Assembly (NCBI GenBank): GCA_937926105.1
Contig: CALANS010000130.1
Location: 62,001-126,000, forward strand
Length of the DNA: 64,000 nt
DNA from: an uncultured Actinomycetes bacterium
GTDB lineage: Bacteria; Actinomycetota; Actinomycetes; Mycobacteriales; Nakamurellaceae
Reading direction: 5' to 3'
Part shown: one piece after another, positions 36,464-45,768 of the stretch
Layout: the number at the start of each line of letters is the position of its first letter
Numbering within the stretch: position 1 is the stretch's first letter
Notes under the pieces: model-generated
Databases searched by the model: none
What the model was told of the DNA's origin: nothing
Seen by the model: only the letters and a program-made list of their open reading frames with translations
Position numbers and translations under genes: made by a program

Positions 36464-38446
36464 TCAGGCCTCCTTCGCCTGCAGGCGGGCGGTCGCGGTG
36501 CGGTGCTCCAGGCCGGCGCGGGCGACACTGCCCAGGCCGGACCACAACGGATGCGCGAAGACGTTGGCGTGCGAGACCAGCGCCACCAGTGGGTGCGTCA
36601 CCAGGAACACCACGACCAGGTCCAGCACGGTGGACAGGCCCAGCGTGAACGCGAAGCCCTTCACGTCGCCGACCGCCAGGATGTACAGGATCAGCGCGGA
36701 CAGGAAGGTGACGGCGTCCGCGGACAAGATGGTGCGCTTGGCGCGGGCCCAGCCGCGCGGCACCGACGAGCGGAAGGTACGCCCCTCCCGCACTTCGTCT
36801 TTTATTCGCTCGAAATAGACGACGAACGAGTCCGCGGTGATACCGATGGCGATGATCAGACCGGCGATGCCGGCCATGTCCAGGCTGAGCCCGATCCAGC
36901 GTCCAAGCAGCACCATCACCGCGTAGACCAGGCCGCCGGACAGCACCAGCGACAGGATCGTGATCAGGCCCAGCAGCCGGTAGTAGAGCAGGCAGTACAG
37001 CACCACCAGCACCAGCCCGATGCCGCCGGCGATCAGGCCCGCCTTGAGGTACTGGAAGCCCAACTCGGCGGAGACCTGCTCGGACTCCTGCCGGTCGAAG
37101 GCCAGTGGCAGGGCGCCGAACTTCAGCGAGTCGGCCAGTGACTTGGCGCTCTCCTGGTTGAAGCTGCCGGACACCGTGGTGGTGGCGGTGGTGATCGGCT
37201 GCTGGATCACCGGTGCGGAGAGTACCTCGCTGTCCAGGGTGAAGGCGGTGTAGGAGGCTGCCGGCGGGTTGCTGCCATTGGTGGTGTCGTAGTGCGCGGT
37301 GGTGTAGTTGGACCAGGTCTTGAAGCCGTCGGCCTTGAAGGTGACGTTGATGATCCAGCCCTGGCCGCTCTGGGTGTCGTAGCCCGAGGTCGCGTCGCTG
37401 ATCTGGGTGCCCGGGATCAGCGTCTTGTCCAGCAGGTAGATGTACGTGCCGGTCTCGTCGCAGGCCAGCAGCGGCTTGTTGGCGTTATCCAGTCCCTGGT
37501 AGTACTCGATCTGAGCACAGGTCGGGCCGCCGCCCGAGGCGAAGGCGCTCGCCGCGGCTTCCCATGCCTGGATGGCCGAGGCGTCGTCACCCTTCGGCTG
37601 GGTGGGTACGTCGGGGTTGCTGCCGGCCGGGAACACCGAGGCCGGAGGCTTGCTGGTGACCGGCGCGGTCGGATTGACGCTGCCGGTGGTGGCCGGCGCG
37701 GCGCTGCCGGTCGTGCTGGGTGCGGCACTGCCGGTGGTGCTGGGTGCGGCACTGCCGGTGGTGGCCGCGGGCGACGCCGGTGAGGTGCCTGCCGTGCCCG
37801 AGGCGGCCGTCGGGGTGGTGGCGAGCGCAGCCGCCGGAGCACGCAGGCCCTGGCCGGAGCCCGTGGTCCCGGTGGCCGTGTCGCCCGTCGTGCCGCTCGC
37901 CTTCGTTCCGCTGGTCTGGTTCTGCGCCTCGGCGGTGGGCGTGCCGGTCTTCGCCCCAGACACGGTCCCCGAGGCAGTACCGGTGGCGGTCGCCGTCGCC
38001 CCCGTGGTGCCGGCGGCCGTGCCGGTCGGAGTCGCCGTCCCGGTGCCGGACGCCGCGGCCAGCGCCGCCGGGTTGACCCACTGGCCGATCATCGGTCGGA
38101 TGTTGAGCTTGGCGCTGCGGGTGAGACCCTCCAGGTTGTCCTGACCTGGAACGGTGATCACCAATTGGTTCGACCCGTCGATCTGCACCTGCGCGCCGGC
38201 CACGCCGGAGCCGTTGACGCGGCGCTCCATGATGTCGCGGGCCAGGCCCATCGAATCGCGGGTCGGGGCGGAGCCATCCGAGGTGCGCGCGGTCAGCGTG
38301 ACCCTGGTGCCGCCCTGCAGATCGATACCCAACTTCGGGGCGGTGGACCCCGGGGTGAACAGCAGCAGGGCGTACAGCCCCGCGGTGATCACGAGGAACG
38401 TGATGATCAGTCGCCACGGATGGAACTGACCGGCTGGACTTGCCAC
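36464..38446 (-). CDS. secD: Protein translocase subunit SecD
   Basis: 660 residues from GTG 38446. Helix 1 (IITFLVITAGLYALLLFTPG) is followed by LGIDLQGGTRVTL, the SecD P1 signature. The next landmark is an insertion of about 150 Thr/Gly/Ala/Ser-rich residues (about 130-280), partly made of TTGSAAPS octapeptides. P1 then resumes, followed by five helices (LDMAGIAGLIIAIGITADSFVVYFERIKDEVREG). Actinobacterial SecD proteins often carry a shorter Pro/Thr-rich insertion here; this one is long. yajC-secD-secF order is conserved. Confidence 0.95.
   Translation of the reverse strand: MASPAGQFHPWRLIITFLVITAGLYALLLFTPGSTAPKLGIDLQGGTRVTLTARTSDGSAPTRDSMGLARDIMERRVNGSGVAGAQVQIDGSNQLVITVPGQDNLEGLTRSAKLNIRPMIGQWVNPAALAAASGTGTATPTGTAAGTTGATATATGTASGTVSGAKTGTPTAEAQNQTSGTKASGTTGDTATGTTGSGQGLRAPAAALATTPTAASGTAGTSPASPAATTGSAAPSTTGSAAPSTTGSAAPATTGSVNPTAPVTSKPPASVFPAGSNPDVPTQPKGDDASAIQAWEAAASAFASGGGPTCAQIEYYQGLDNANKPLLACDETGTYIYLLDKTLIPGTQISDATSGYDTQSGQGWIINVTFKADGFKTWSNYTTAHYDTTNGSNPPAASYTAFTLDSEVLSAPVIQQPITTATTTVSGSFNQESAKSLADSLKFGALPLAFDRQESEQVSAELGFQYLKAGLIAGGIGLVLVVLYCLLYYRLLGLITILSLVLSGGLVYAVMVLLGRWIGLSLDMAGIAGLIIAIGITADSFVVYFERIKDEVREGRTFRSSVPRGWARAKRTILSADAVTFLSALILYILAVGDVKGFAFTLGLSTVLDLVVVFLVTHPLVALVSHANVFAHPLWSGLGSVARAGLEHRTATARLQAKEA
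37680..37760. repeat. 24-bp tandem repeats inside secD
   Basis: About three and a half units of 24 bp (37680, 37704, 37728, 37752) with core CTGCCGGT encode the octapeptide S(T)TGSAAP in the extracytoplasmic low-complexity insertion of SecD. Units stay in frame. Confidence 0.8.
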
Positions 38447-38585
38447 GTGCTGCCTATCTGCTCAGGGCACCGGACCACCTACGACGCAGATGAGGTCGGC
38501 GCGTACCGCTGCCGGCCGCGCGCGCAGCCGGACCACCTTCTCCCGGGGCCCCGGACTCGCAGCCGGACCGGGCCAACCGGGAAGC

Positions 38586-38906
38586 CTAACCGACGTCCGA
38601 CGGGCGGGACTCGTCCTCGTCCACCTCGAGGGCGTCGTCCTCTGCAACCGGCACGACGATCTCCCGCACTGCGGCCCGCACCCAGGTGGTGCGCACGCCG
38701 GGCGCGATCTCCAGCTCGATGGTGTCGTCGGCGGCGGCGGTGACGGTGCCGTGCAGGCCGGAGGTCGTCATGACGCGAGCGCCGGGGACCACGGACTCCT
38801 GCATCCGCTTGGTCTCGGCGACCTGACGCTTCTGCTTGCGCATGCCGAAGAACATCATCAGTCCCAGGGCCGCGAACATCAGGATGGGCAGTGCGAGGTT
38901 CTGCAT
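38586..38906 (-). CDS. yajC: Sec translocase accessory subunit YajC
   Basis: 106 residues from ATG 38906. One N-terminal helix (LALPILMFAALGLMMFFGM), then the YajC motif RKQKRQVAETKRMQESVVPGARVMTTSGLHGTV and an acidic C-terminal tail. It associates with SecDF in the inner membrane. It lies between ruvB and secD, as in mycobacteria (Rv2588c). GGAGAAC upstream serves as ribosome binding site. Confidence 0.94.
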   Translation of the reverse strand: MQNLALPILMFAALGLMMFFGMRKQKRQVAETKRMQESVVPGARVMTTSGLHGTVTAAADDTIELEIAPGVRTTWVRAAVREIVVPVAEDDALEVDEDESRPSDVG

Positions 38907-39079
38907 CGTTCTCCTCGGTGTGGCGTTCTTCGGTGGGCCGGTGCCCGTGAGTTCGACCGGAACCGGGATGCGGCGCAAGCCCCCACGACCCCGGCAGTGC
39001 CGCGAATCACCGGGCACAACAGTCCGCATCCACAGTACCGGAAACCGGACAAGATCAGCACTGGCGGTGACGGGATCGG

Positions 39080-40150
39080 CTACGACTCGTCGAACAGGGT
39101 CCCGGTGGTCGAGTCGCCATCGGTCGGGGTGAGCCCCACGTGCTGCCAGGCTGCCGGCGTGGCGACCCGCCCGCGGGGGGTGCGGGCCAGCATGCCGATG
39201 CGCACCAGGAACGGCTCGCATACCTCCTCGACGGTGCTGGGCTCCTCCCCCACAGCCACGGCCAGCGTCGTCAGCCCCACGGGTCCGCCCCCGAACGATC
39301 GGCACAGGGCGGTCAGTACCGCGCGGTCCAGCCGGTCCAGGCCCAGCTCGTCCACGTCGTAGACGGCCAGCGCCTGTCGGGCGGCGGTCACGGTGACAGT
39401 GCCGTCGGCGCGGACCTGCGCGTAGTCCCGCACCCGGCGCAGCAGCCGGTTGGCGATCCGCGGGGTGCCACGAGACCGGCCGGCGATCTCGGCGGCGCCG
39501 TCCGGGCGCAGCTCGATGCCCAGGATCGCGGCGCTGCGGGTAATGATGTGCGCCAGCTCGTCGGGTGCATAGAACTCCAGGTGCGCGGTGAACCCGAACC
39601 GGTCGCGCAGCGGGCTGGTCAGCTGGCCTGAGCGGGTGGTAGCGCCGACCAGGGTGAACGGGGCGATCTCCAACGGGATCGAGGTGGCGCCCGGGCCCTT
39701 GCCCACCACCACGTCCACCCGGAAGTCCTCCATCGCCAGATACAGCATCTCCTCGGCGGGCCGGGCGATGCGGTGAATCTCGTCGATGAACAGCACGTCG
39801 CCCTCGACCAGATTGGACAGCATCGCGGCCAAATCCCCGGCGCGCTCCAGGGCGGGACCGGAGGTGATGCGGATGGCCGCGCCCAGCTCGGCGGCGATGA
39901 TCATCGCCAGGCTGGTCTTACCCAGACCGGGCGGCCCAGCCAGCAGCACGTGGTCGGGTGGCTGGCCGCGCAGCTTCGCACCGGACAGCATCAGCTGTAG
40001 TTGCTCGCGCACCCGCGGCTGGCCGACGAACTCCGTCAGCGACGCCGGGCGTAGCGACGCCTCGACGTCCGTGTCGATCGGCGACAGGCCCGGACGCACC
40101 AGATCGTCGCCGGTCGGGTCGGTCTCGTCACCGCCATCCGGGCTCGTCAT
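39080..40150 (-). CDS. ruvB: Holliday junction DNA helicase RuvB
   Basis: 356 residues from ATG 40150. AAA+ motor: Walker [12 protein letters not shown], Walker [10 protein letters not shown], sensor 1 [19 protein letters not shown] (including the Arg finger), then the C-terminal winged helix ([30 protein letters not shown]). It drives branch migration with RuvA. It follows ruvA by 22 bp in a ruvC-ruvA-ruvB operon. An in-frame extension to 40426 is antisense-like and rejected. Confidence 0.96.
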   Translation of the reverse strand: MTSPDGGDETDPTGDDLVRPGLSPIDTDVEASLRPASLTEFVGQPRVREQLQLMLSGAKLRGQPPDHVLLAGPPGLGKTSLAMIIAAELGAAIRITSGPALERAGDLAAMLSNLVEGDVLFIDEIHRIARPAEEMLYLAMEDFRVDVVVGKGPGATSIPLEIAPFTLVGATTRSGQLTSPLRDRFGFTAHLEFYAPDELAHIITRSAAILGIELRPDGAAEIAGRSRGTPRIANRLLRRVRDYAQVRADGTVTVTAARQALAVYDVDELGLDRLDRAVLTALCRSFGGGPVGLTTLAVAVGEEPSTVEEVCEPFLVRIGMLARTPRGRVATPAAWQHVGLTPTDGDSTTGTLFDES

Positions 40151-40172
40151 CGATCGCCTCGCCGCACACTCA

Positions 40173-40781
40173 TCACCGGCTACGTCCCAGCACGGACAGC
40201 GCCCGGCGCAGCAATACGCCGACGTCGCCGGCGGCCACCGCGGGGTCCTGCTCGTCGGCGGCGACCGCGGCCACGGCGTCGGTGGCCTGCTTGGTGGTGA
40301 AGCCCAGCCCAGCCAGCGCCTCGACCAGCCGATCGGACCACGGCGCCATGGGGGCGCCGGCATCCGGCTCGGCGGACGGCACCAGGCCGACCTTGTCCTT
40401 GAGTTCGAGCACCAGGCGCTCGGCACCCTTGCGGCCGATCCCGGGGGCCCGGGTCAGCGCCGCGGTGTCGCCTCCGGCCAGCGCTCGCCGCAGCTCATCC
40501 GGCTCCAGCACCGCGAGCAACGCCAGCGCAATCTTGGGCCCGACCCCGGAGACCGACTGCACCAGCTCGAACAGTTCCTTGGCCTCGGGGGTGGCGAAGC
40601 CGAACAGGGTCAGCGAGTCCTCCCGGACCACCAGCGTGGTGGCCAGAGTGGCCTGCTGCCCGCGTCGCAGACCGGCCAGGGTGCCGGGCGTGGTGCGCAC
40701 CGCCAGGCCAACCCCACCGACCTCGATGACCGCGTGGTCCAGCCCGATCGCCGTCACCGTCCCGCGCACCGAGGCGATCAC
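40173..40781 (-). CDS. ruvA: Holliday junction branch migration protein RuvA
   Basis: 202 residues from GTG 40781 ([13 protein letters not shown]), overlapping the ruvC stop by 4 bp. OB domain I, a helix-hairpin-helix domain II ([36 protein letters not shown]) and a C-terminal domain III ([21 protein letters not shown]) that contacts RuvB. RuvA binds the four-way junction as tetramers. Confidence 0.95.
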   Translation of the reverse strand: MIASVRGTVTAIGLDHAVIEVGGVGLAVRTTPGTLAGLRRGQQATLATTLVVREDSLTLFGFATPEAKELFELVQSVSGVGPKIALALLAVLEPDELRRALAGGDTAALTRAPGIGRKGAERLVLELKDKVGLVPSAEPDAGAPMAPWSDRLVEALAGLGFTTKQATDAVAAVAADEQDPAVAAGDVGVLLRRALSVLGRSR

Positions 40782-41365
40782 CGCGCCACCCTGCCCCTCG
40801 ACGGGCCTGCGGCGGCGCCAACTCCCAGTCCGACGGTCCGTCCGGTGGTCGTGCGCCGTCCGGACGCGACCGCGGACTCCAGGCGCTGTTGCATCGGCGA
40901 GCGCCACAGGTGACACACGGCCAGCGCCAACGCGTCCGCGGCATCCGCCGGTTTCGGGGCGGCGGGCAGGTGCAACAGCCGGGTGATCATGGCCGTCACC
41001 TGCGCCTTGTCCGCGCGGCCGTTGCCGGAGACCGCCGCCTTGACCTCACTCGGAGTGTGCCAGGCGACCGGGATGCCACGCCGCGCCGCGGCCAGCGCCA
41101 CCACGCCCGACACCTGCGCGGTGCCCATCACGGTGCGCACGTTCTGCTGACTGAACACCCGCTCCACGGCGACGGTCTGCGGCCGGTGCCGATCCATCAT
41201 GGCCTCCACCTGCCCTGCCACGGCGAGCAGTCGCTCGGCCAGGTCGGCGCCCGCGGGGGTACGCACCACGACGACCTCCACCAGGGTGGGCTGCCGGCCC
41301 GGGCCCCCGTCGACGACGCCGACCCCGCACCTGGTCAGCCCCGGGTCGACGCCCAGCACCCGCAC
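40778..41365 (-). CDS. ruvC: Crossover junction endodeoxyribonuclease RuvC
   Basis: 195 residues. RNase H-like nuclease with catalytic acids visible in [12 protein letters not shown] (Asp7), [12 protein letters not shown] (Glu) and [12 protein letters not shown] (Asp pair). It resolves Holliday junctions by paired nicks. The C-terminal 35 residues are Arg/Gly-rich beyond the usual fold. First gene of ruvCAB, 193 bp downstream of yebC. That gap holds an 8-bp inverted repeat (41472-41479 with 41507-41514) flanking a doubled TGACGGGAG, a possible yebC terminator. Confidence 0.95.
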   Translation of the reverse strand: MRVLGVDPGLTRCGVGVVDGGPGRQPTLVEVVVVRTPAGADLAERLLAVAGQVEAMMDRHRPQTVAVERVFSQQNVRTVMGTAQVSGVVALAAARRGIPVAWHTPSEVKAAVSGNGRADKAQVTAMITRLLHLPAAPKPADAADALALAVCHLWRSPMQQRLESAVASGRRTTTGRTVGLGVGAAAGPSRGRVAR

Positions 41366-41558
41366 GCCGGTCCTCCTCGCCGCTCGCCGAACACCTGTAC
41401 GCCGCAGACGTTACCTCAGCGGGGCCGTCGGGCCGGTGCATCGCCACGCCCCCGATCCGGCGCCGCTGATCAACTCGGCCGATGTGTGACGGGAGTGACG
41501 GGAGTAGCCGAGTTCGCAAGCGCGACAAGGGTCGATCGGCCACCGCCCGCTGCGGCCT

Positions 41559-42314
41559 TCATTCCTCGTCGAGCTGCTCGGCGACCTCGTCGGGGATGTC
41601 GGCGTTGGTGAACACGTTCTGCGAGTCGTCCAGGTCCTCGATCGCGTCGACCAGCCGCACCAGCTTGCGCGCGCCCTCCAGCTCCAGCGGCACCGGCACC
41701 GACGCCACGAAGGTCGGCTCGGCCGAGTCGTACTCGATACCGGCATCCACCAGGGCCGCACGCACCGCCAGGAAGTCGCCCGCCTCGCTGACCACCTCGA
41801 AGGAGTCGCCGTCGTCGGTGACCTCCTCCGCGCCGGCGTCCAGCACCGCCAGCAGCAGGTCGTCCTCGGACAGGGTCCCCTTGGGGATCACGAACACGCC
41901 CTTGCGGTTGAACAGGTAGGACACGCTGCCGGGGTCGGCCATGTTGCCACCGTTGCGGGTGACGGCCAGGCGAACGTCGGTCGCGGCCCGGTTGCGGTTG
42001 TCGGTCAGGCATTCGATGAGGATCGCCACGCCGTTGGGCCCGTACGCCTCGTAGGTCACCGAGTGGTACTCGGCTCCGCCGGCCTCCGCGCCGGAGCCGC
42101 GCTTGACGGCCCGCTCGATGTTGTCGTTGGGCACCGACGACTTCTTGGCCTTCTGGATCGCGTCGTACAGCGTCGGGTTGCCGTCCGGGTCGCCGCCACC
42201 GGTACGTGCCGCCACCTCGATGTTCTTGATCAGCTTGGCGAACAGCTTGCCGCGCTTGGCGTCGATCGCCGCCTTCTTGTGCTTGGTGGTAGCCCACTTG
42301 GAGTGGCCGCTCAT
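41559..42314 (-). CDS. yebC: YebC/PmpR family protein (TACO1-like)
   Basis: 251 residues from ATG 42314, beginning [23 protein letters not shown], the unmistakable YebC N-terminus. It includes [24 protein letters not shown]. The family acts in transcription regulation and, more recently, in helping translation through proline-rich stretches. It normally sits between pdxT and ruvC in actinobacteria. Here ruvC is still downstream, but three unrelated genes separate it from pdxT. Confidence 0.95.
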   Translation of the reverse strand: MSGHSKWATTKHKKAAIDAKRGKLFAKLIKNIEVAARTGGGDPDGNPTLYDAIQKAKKSSVPNDNIERAVKRGSGAEAGGAEYHSVTYEAYGPNGVAILIECLTDNRNRAATDVRLAVTRNGGNMADPGSVSYLFNRKGVFVIPKGTLSEDDLLLAVLDAGAEEVTDDGDSFEVVSEAGDFLAVRAALVDAGIEYDSAEPTFVASVPVPLELEGARKLVRLVDAIEDLDDSQNVFTNADIPDEVAEQLDEE

Positions 42315-42389
42315 CGGTTGTTGCCTCACCTCTTCGTATCGTGGCCGGTCTCGCGCCCGTCGCGCGGTGCCCGTGTCCGACACGAGATC

Positions 42390-44087
42390 CTACGTCGCCG
42401 GCCGTTCCGGCCCGCCATCCCGCGGAACGGCCCGCGCCCGCGCGGCCAGCAGATCGCGCAGCGGGCCCAGCCCCATGGGGCCCAACCCGAGGGCCGTCAT
42501 GTGGAAGTCCTTGAGGTCGAACGCGTCCCCGCGCAGCCGCTGCTGCTCGGACCGGGCCTGCGTCCAGAGCCGCGCACCCACCTTGAATGCGAGCGCCTGG
42601 CCCGGCCAGCCGAGATAGCGATCCACCTCGTAACGGGCGGTCGCCGGATCGGTGCCGGCCACGGCGGCCAGGAACTCCGCGGCCATCGCCGGCTCCCAGG
42701 TCGTCGCGTCGAGCAGCCCGTTACCCGGGGGGATGGGCAGTCCGAGGTGCAGACCGAGGTCGATGACGATCCGCGCCGCCCGCCACAGCTGCGCCCCGTA
42801 GACCCCGAGCTGCTCTGCGCCACCGTCGACCAGGCCGAGCTCCACGGCCAGCTGCTCGGCGTAGTGCGCCCAACCCTCGGCGTAGCCGTGCACCTGGCAC
42901 AGGTACCGCTGCCAGGGATGCAACTCGGGCACGGCAAGGGTCACCGCGTGCTGCAGGTGATGCCCGGGCAGCCCCTCGTGGTGCACGGTGCTCGCCTCGC
43001 GCCAGGTCGCCACCTCGGTGGTGCCCGGCGGAACGGTCCACCACACCCGCCCGGGCCGGGTCAGTCCCGGGTCCGGCGGCGAGTAGTACATGACTCCGGA
43101 CCCGGCGGTGACCATCCGCGCCTCGACCCGGCCGGTGGCCTCCGGGATATCGAAGTGCGGGCCGTCCAGTGCGGCGCTGACCCGGTCGAGCCGGTGCTGC
43201 AACCAGCCGATCAGCTCGTCCCCCACCGCAACCCGAGCGCCGGGCATCTCATCCAGCGCCGCCCGGGCCGCCTCCAGGTTGTCGAGCCCGGTCAGCTCGG
43301 TGGCCAGCCGGCCGGCCGCGTCGGACAGCCGTCGCAGCTCGCTCCAGCCGTAGTCGTACAGCTCGACCAGGTCGACGGTGGCGCCGAGGAAGGCCCCGGA
43401 GGTGACGCAGTAAACCTCAGCGCCGACCGCGTCGGGCGAGCCGGCCTGCGGTGCCAGATCGCGACGCAGGAAGGTGACGAAGTCGTCGGCCGCGGCGCTG
43501 ACCCGCTGGGCCCCGGCGGTCAGCCGACCGGCCAGCGGTCCGCTGCCGGGGTAGCTGGCCACCAGGGTGCGGTAGAAGTCGGTGCCGGCCGGGTCGATCC
43601 ATCCCGCGCACTGGTCGGCGACCAGGGCGACCTGGCGGAGCGCGAGGCGATGGCCGGCGGCCACCGACGCCTGCAGGGTCACGGCGTACTGGCCGAACCC
43701 GGCGGCCGCCGCATCCAGGTGGTCGGCGACCCGCTCCCAGTCGCCCTCGTCGCCGCGTGGCAGGTCGTCGAAGACCTGCCGCAGCCCGTGCACCGGCGTA
43801 GCCAGCGGCGCCAACAGGGTGGTGGTGAAACCGCAGTCGTACAAGGCGATGTCGGAGGCCAGTCGCTCGGCCAGCGCGGCACCGAGCGGGTCGGTGGGCC
43901 GCTCGGGCAACGCGGCCGCGGCGGTGCGGTCGACCTCGGTGCGGGCAGCGAATCCGTCCGGGCTGAGGTCGGGCAGCAGACATGCAACCTCGCGGCCGAG
44001 GGCGGCCGCCGCCTCCGGGTCGACCTCGGCGCGGGCCGCCAGATAACGGTCCGCGACCTCGCGGGAGGCGGCGCTGGTGTCGATCAT
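42390..44087 (-). CDS. DUF885 family protein, probable zinc metallopeptidase (second copy)
   Basis: 565 residues from ATG 44087, overlapping the stop of the upstream paralogue by 4 bp. It carries HHEGLPGHH at about residues 369-377 and EGWAHYAEQL further on, the His/Glu pattern that marks DUF885 proteins as likely zinc-dependent hydrolases (HE..PGHH plus downstream Glu). No signal peptide is visible, so it should be cytoplasmic. Coupled to another DUF885 gene and to a peptide-type binding lipoprotein, it may hydrolyse imported peptides or related amides. Substrate and even peptidase activity are inferred from family motifs. Confidence 0.85.
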   Translation of the reverse strand: MIDTSAASREVADRYLAARAEVDPEAAAALGREVACLLPDLSPDGFAARTEVDRTAAAALPERPTDPLGAALAERLASDIALYDCGFTTTLLAPLATPVHGLRQVFDDLPRGDEGDWERVADHLDAAAAGFGQYAVTLQASVAAGHRLALRQVALVADQCAGWIDPAGTDFYRTLVASYPGSGPLAGRLTAGAQRVSAAADDFVTFLRRDLAPQAGSPDAVGAEVYCVTSGAFLGATVDLVELYDYGWSELRRLSDAAGRLATELTGLDNLEAARAALDEMPGARVAVGDELIGWLQHRLDRVSAALDGPHFDIPEATGRVEARMVTAGSGVMYYSPPDPGLTRPGRVWWTVPPGTTEVATWREASTVHHEGLPGHHLQHAVTLAVPELHPWQRYLCQVHGYAEGWAHYAEQLAVELGLVDGGAEQLGVYGAQLWRAARIVIDLGLHLGLPIPPGNGLLDATTWEPAMAAEFLAAVAGTDPATARYEVDRYLGWPGQALAFKVGARLWTQARSEQQRLRGDAFDLKDFHMTALGLGPMGLGPLRDLLAARARAVPRDGGPERPAT

Positions 44088-45766
44088 GGCGTACCTTCCG
44101 ATATTTCGGGCACTGCGTCGGTGGGGGCGCCGGCGCACATCATGGTCCCCACCAGGGCGACCGGCACCGACCCGAAGGACAGCAGGGCGTCATGGAAGGT
44201 CCGCAGCCGGAAGGCGCTGCCCTGCCGGGTGGACACCTCCGTGCGGACCCGGTGGAAGGCATCTCGACCCAGCATGTAGCTGGACGGATAGGTGGGGTTG
44301 TCGTGCCGGGTGTAGCGGCGCACCTCCCCCGCCGCCATGTGCCGGTCCATGCCGGCCTGGTCCACCATCAGGTCCACCGCCTGCTCGATGCTGAGCGTGC
44401 CGGTATGCAGGCCGACGTCCACCACCATGCGCAGTGCCCGCCACAAGGCGTTGCGCCGGGTGAACAGCTCCATCTTCAGATCGCCCGCCCGGTAACCGGT
44501 CTCGGCCAGCAGATCCTCCACGTACAGGCCCCAGCCCTCGACGAATTGCGGGCTGTGCACGAACCGGCGGATCGAGGATCGGGGGGTGCCGAGCTTGTGG
44601 TGCACGGACTGCACGTGATGCCCGGGGTAGGTCTCGTGCCCCGCGATGGACAGCGCGAAGGTGTAGCAGTTGTCCCGGGCATGTTCGGCGCGGCGCTCGG
44701 GAGTGGCGGTCGGATCCGCCGGGGTGAGCAGGAACCGGCTGGCCAGATTCGGCGCATAGGGCGGGCTGGTGACCATCTCGCCGAGCGGCAGCCCCTCCCG
44801 GCGATACTCCGGAACCCAGTCCATCAGGCATTGTTCGCCGTCCGGCAGCGATAGCAGGTCAGCGGTGACGGTGTGCCGGGCGGCGGCCAGCATCGCGTGC
44901 CGGTAGGTCTGAAGGAAGTCCTCCGGCTGGGGATGGTCGTCCTTGATCCGGTCGATCTGCTCGCGCCAGCCTCGATCCGGGTCGGCCCGGCGGGCAACCT
45001 CGTCGAGCCGCCGCCGCTCGTCCCGCACTCGCTGGGCACCCAGCTCGGCCAGTCCGTCGGCGTCCAGGTCGACGAGCTGCACCCGGGCCAGCAACAGGTC
45101 GAGATACTCCCCGCCGCCGGGCCACCCCCGGCACCCGCGGCCCGCCAGTTCGCCTGCCAGCGCGGCGAACTCGTCGATGGCACGGCCGGCGTCGGGCAGT
45201 GCCCGGTCGATGTCCGCAGCCAGCGCCGATGATCCGCCGGCGACGAACCCCGGTACCGCGGAGCGCAGAAAGCGACCGAGCCCGTCGCAGGATCCGACGG
45301 CCATCTGCGCCCACTGTGCCGGTGGGTCGGATACCAGGTTGCGCCGCGCGTCGCCGAGGTGGCCGGGGATCTCGCGCAGCCTGCCCAGCAGCGCCCGAGC
45401 GGCGCGGTCCGGGTCGGTGAGCGTCATCGCTCCGGAGAGCGCCTGCCCGATCCGCTCCGGGTAGCAGTTGAGCGCCCGCTGCCAGGGCCGGACGAATTCG
45501 TCTCGGGCGACCGCGCCTCGCAGTTCCAGCAGCAGCGCCTCGCGATCGAGCCATTCCACCGTGCCGACCGCGGGTTCCGGCTCGGCCGTCGTGGCGTCCA
45601 GCCATGCCCGCCGGCGCTCGGCGACCTCGGACAGCGCGTCCGGGTCGACCGAGCCCAGCGATTCGGCACGCCGGTCGTCACCGTGGGCGCCGGCCAGCAC
45701 CGGGTCGGCATCGAACAGGAACTCGACATACGGGTGCAGCGCCCCGTGATCCCCGACGGCGACCAT
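44084..45766 (-). CDS. DUF885 family protein, probable zinc metallopeptidase (first copy)
   Basis: 560 residues from ATG 45766, two bases after the lipoprotein gene's stop. The motif AGHETYPGHHVQS starts at about residue 376 and EGWGLYVEDLLAETGY follows, with the same spacing as in its neighbour but clearly diverged sequence. It is cytoplasmic by lack of a signal. The paralogues share architecture but differ enough to suggest different substrates. A longer frame to 45913 would overlap the lipoprotein gene and is rejected. Confidence 0.85.
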   Translation of the reverse strand: MVAVGDHGALHPYVEFLFDADPVLAGAHGDDRRAESLGSVDPDALSEVAERRRAWLDATTAEPEPAVGTVEWLDREALLLELRGAVARDEFVRPWQRALNCYPERIGQALSGAMTLTDPDRAARALLGRLREIPGHLGDARRNLVSDPPAQWAQMAVGSCDGLGRFLRSAVPGFVAGGSSALAADIDRALPDAGRAIDEFAALAGELAGRGCRGWPGGGEYLDLLLARVQLVDLDADGLAELGAQRVRDERRRLDEVARRADPDRGWREQIDRIKDDHPQPEDFLQTYRHAMLAAARHTVTADLLSLPDGEQCLMDWVPEYRREGLPLGEMVTSPPYAPNLASRFLLTPADPTATPERRAEHARDNCYTFALSIAGHETYPGHHVQSVHHKLGTPRSSIRRFVHSPQFVEGWGLYVEDLLAETGYRAGDLKMELFTRRNALWRALRMVVDVGLHTGTLSIEQAVDLMVDQAGMDRHMAAGEVRRYTRHDNPTYPSSYMLGRDAFHRVRTEVSTRQGSAFRLRTFHDALLSFGSVPVALVGTMMCAGAPTDAVPEISEGTP

Positions 45767-45768
45767 GC

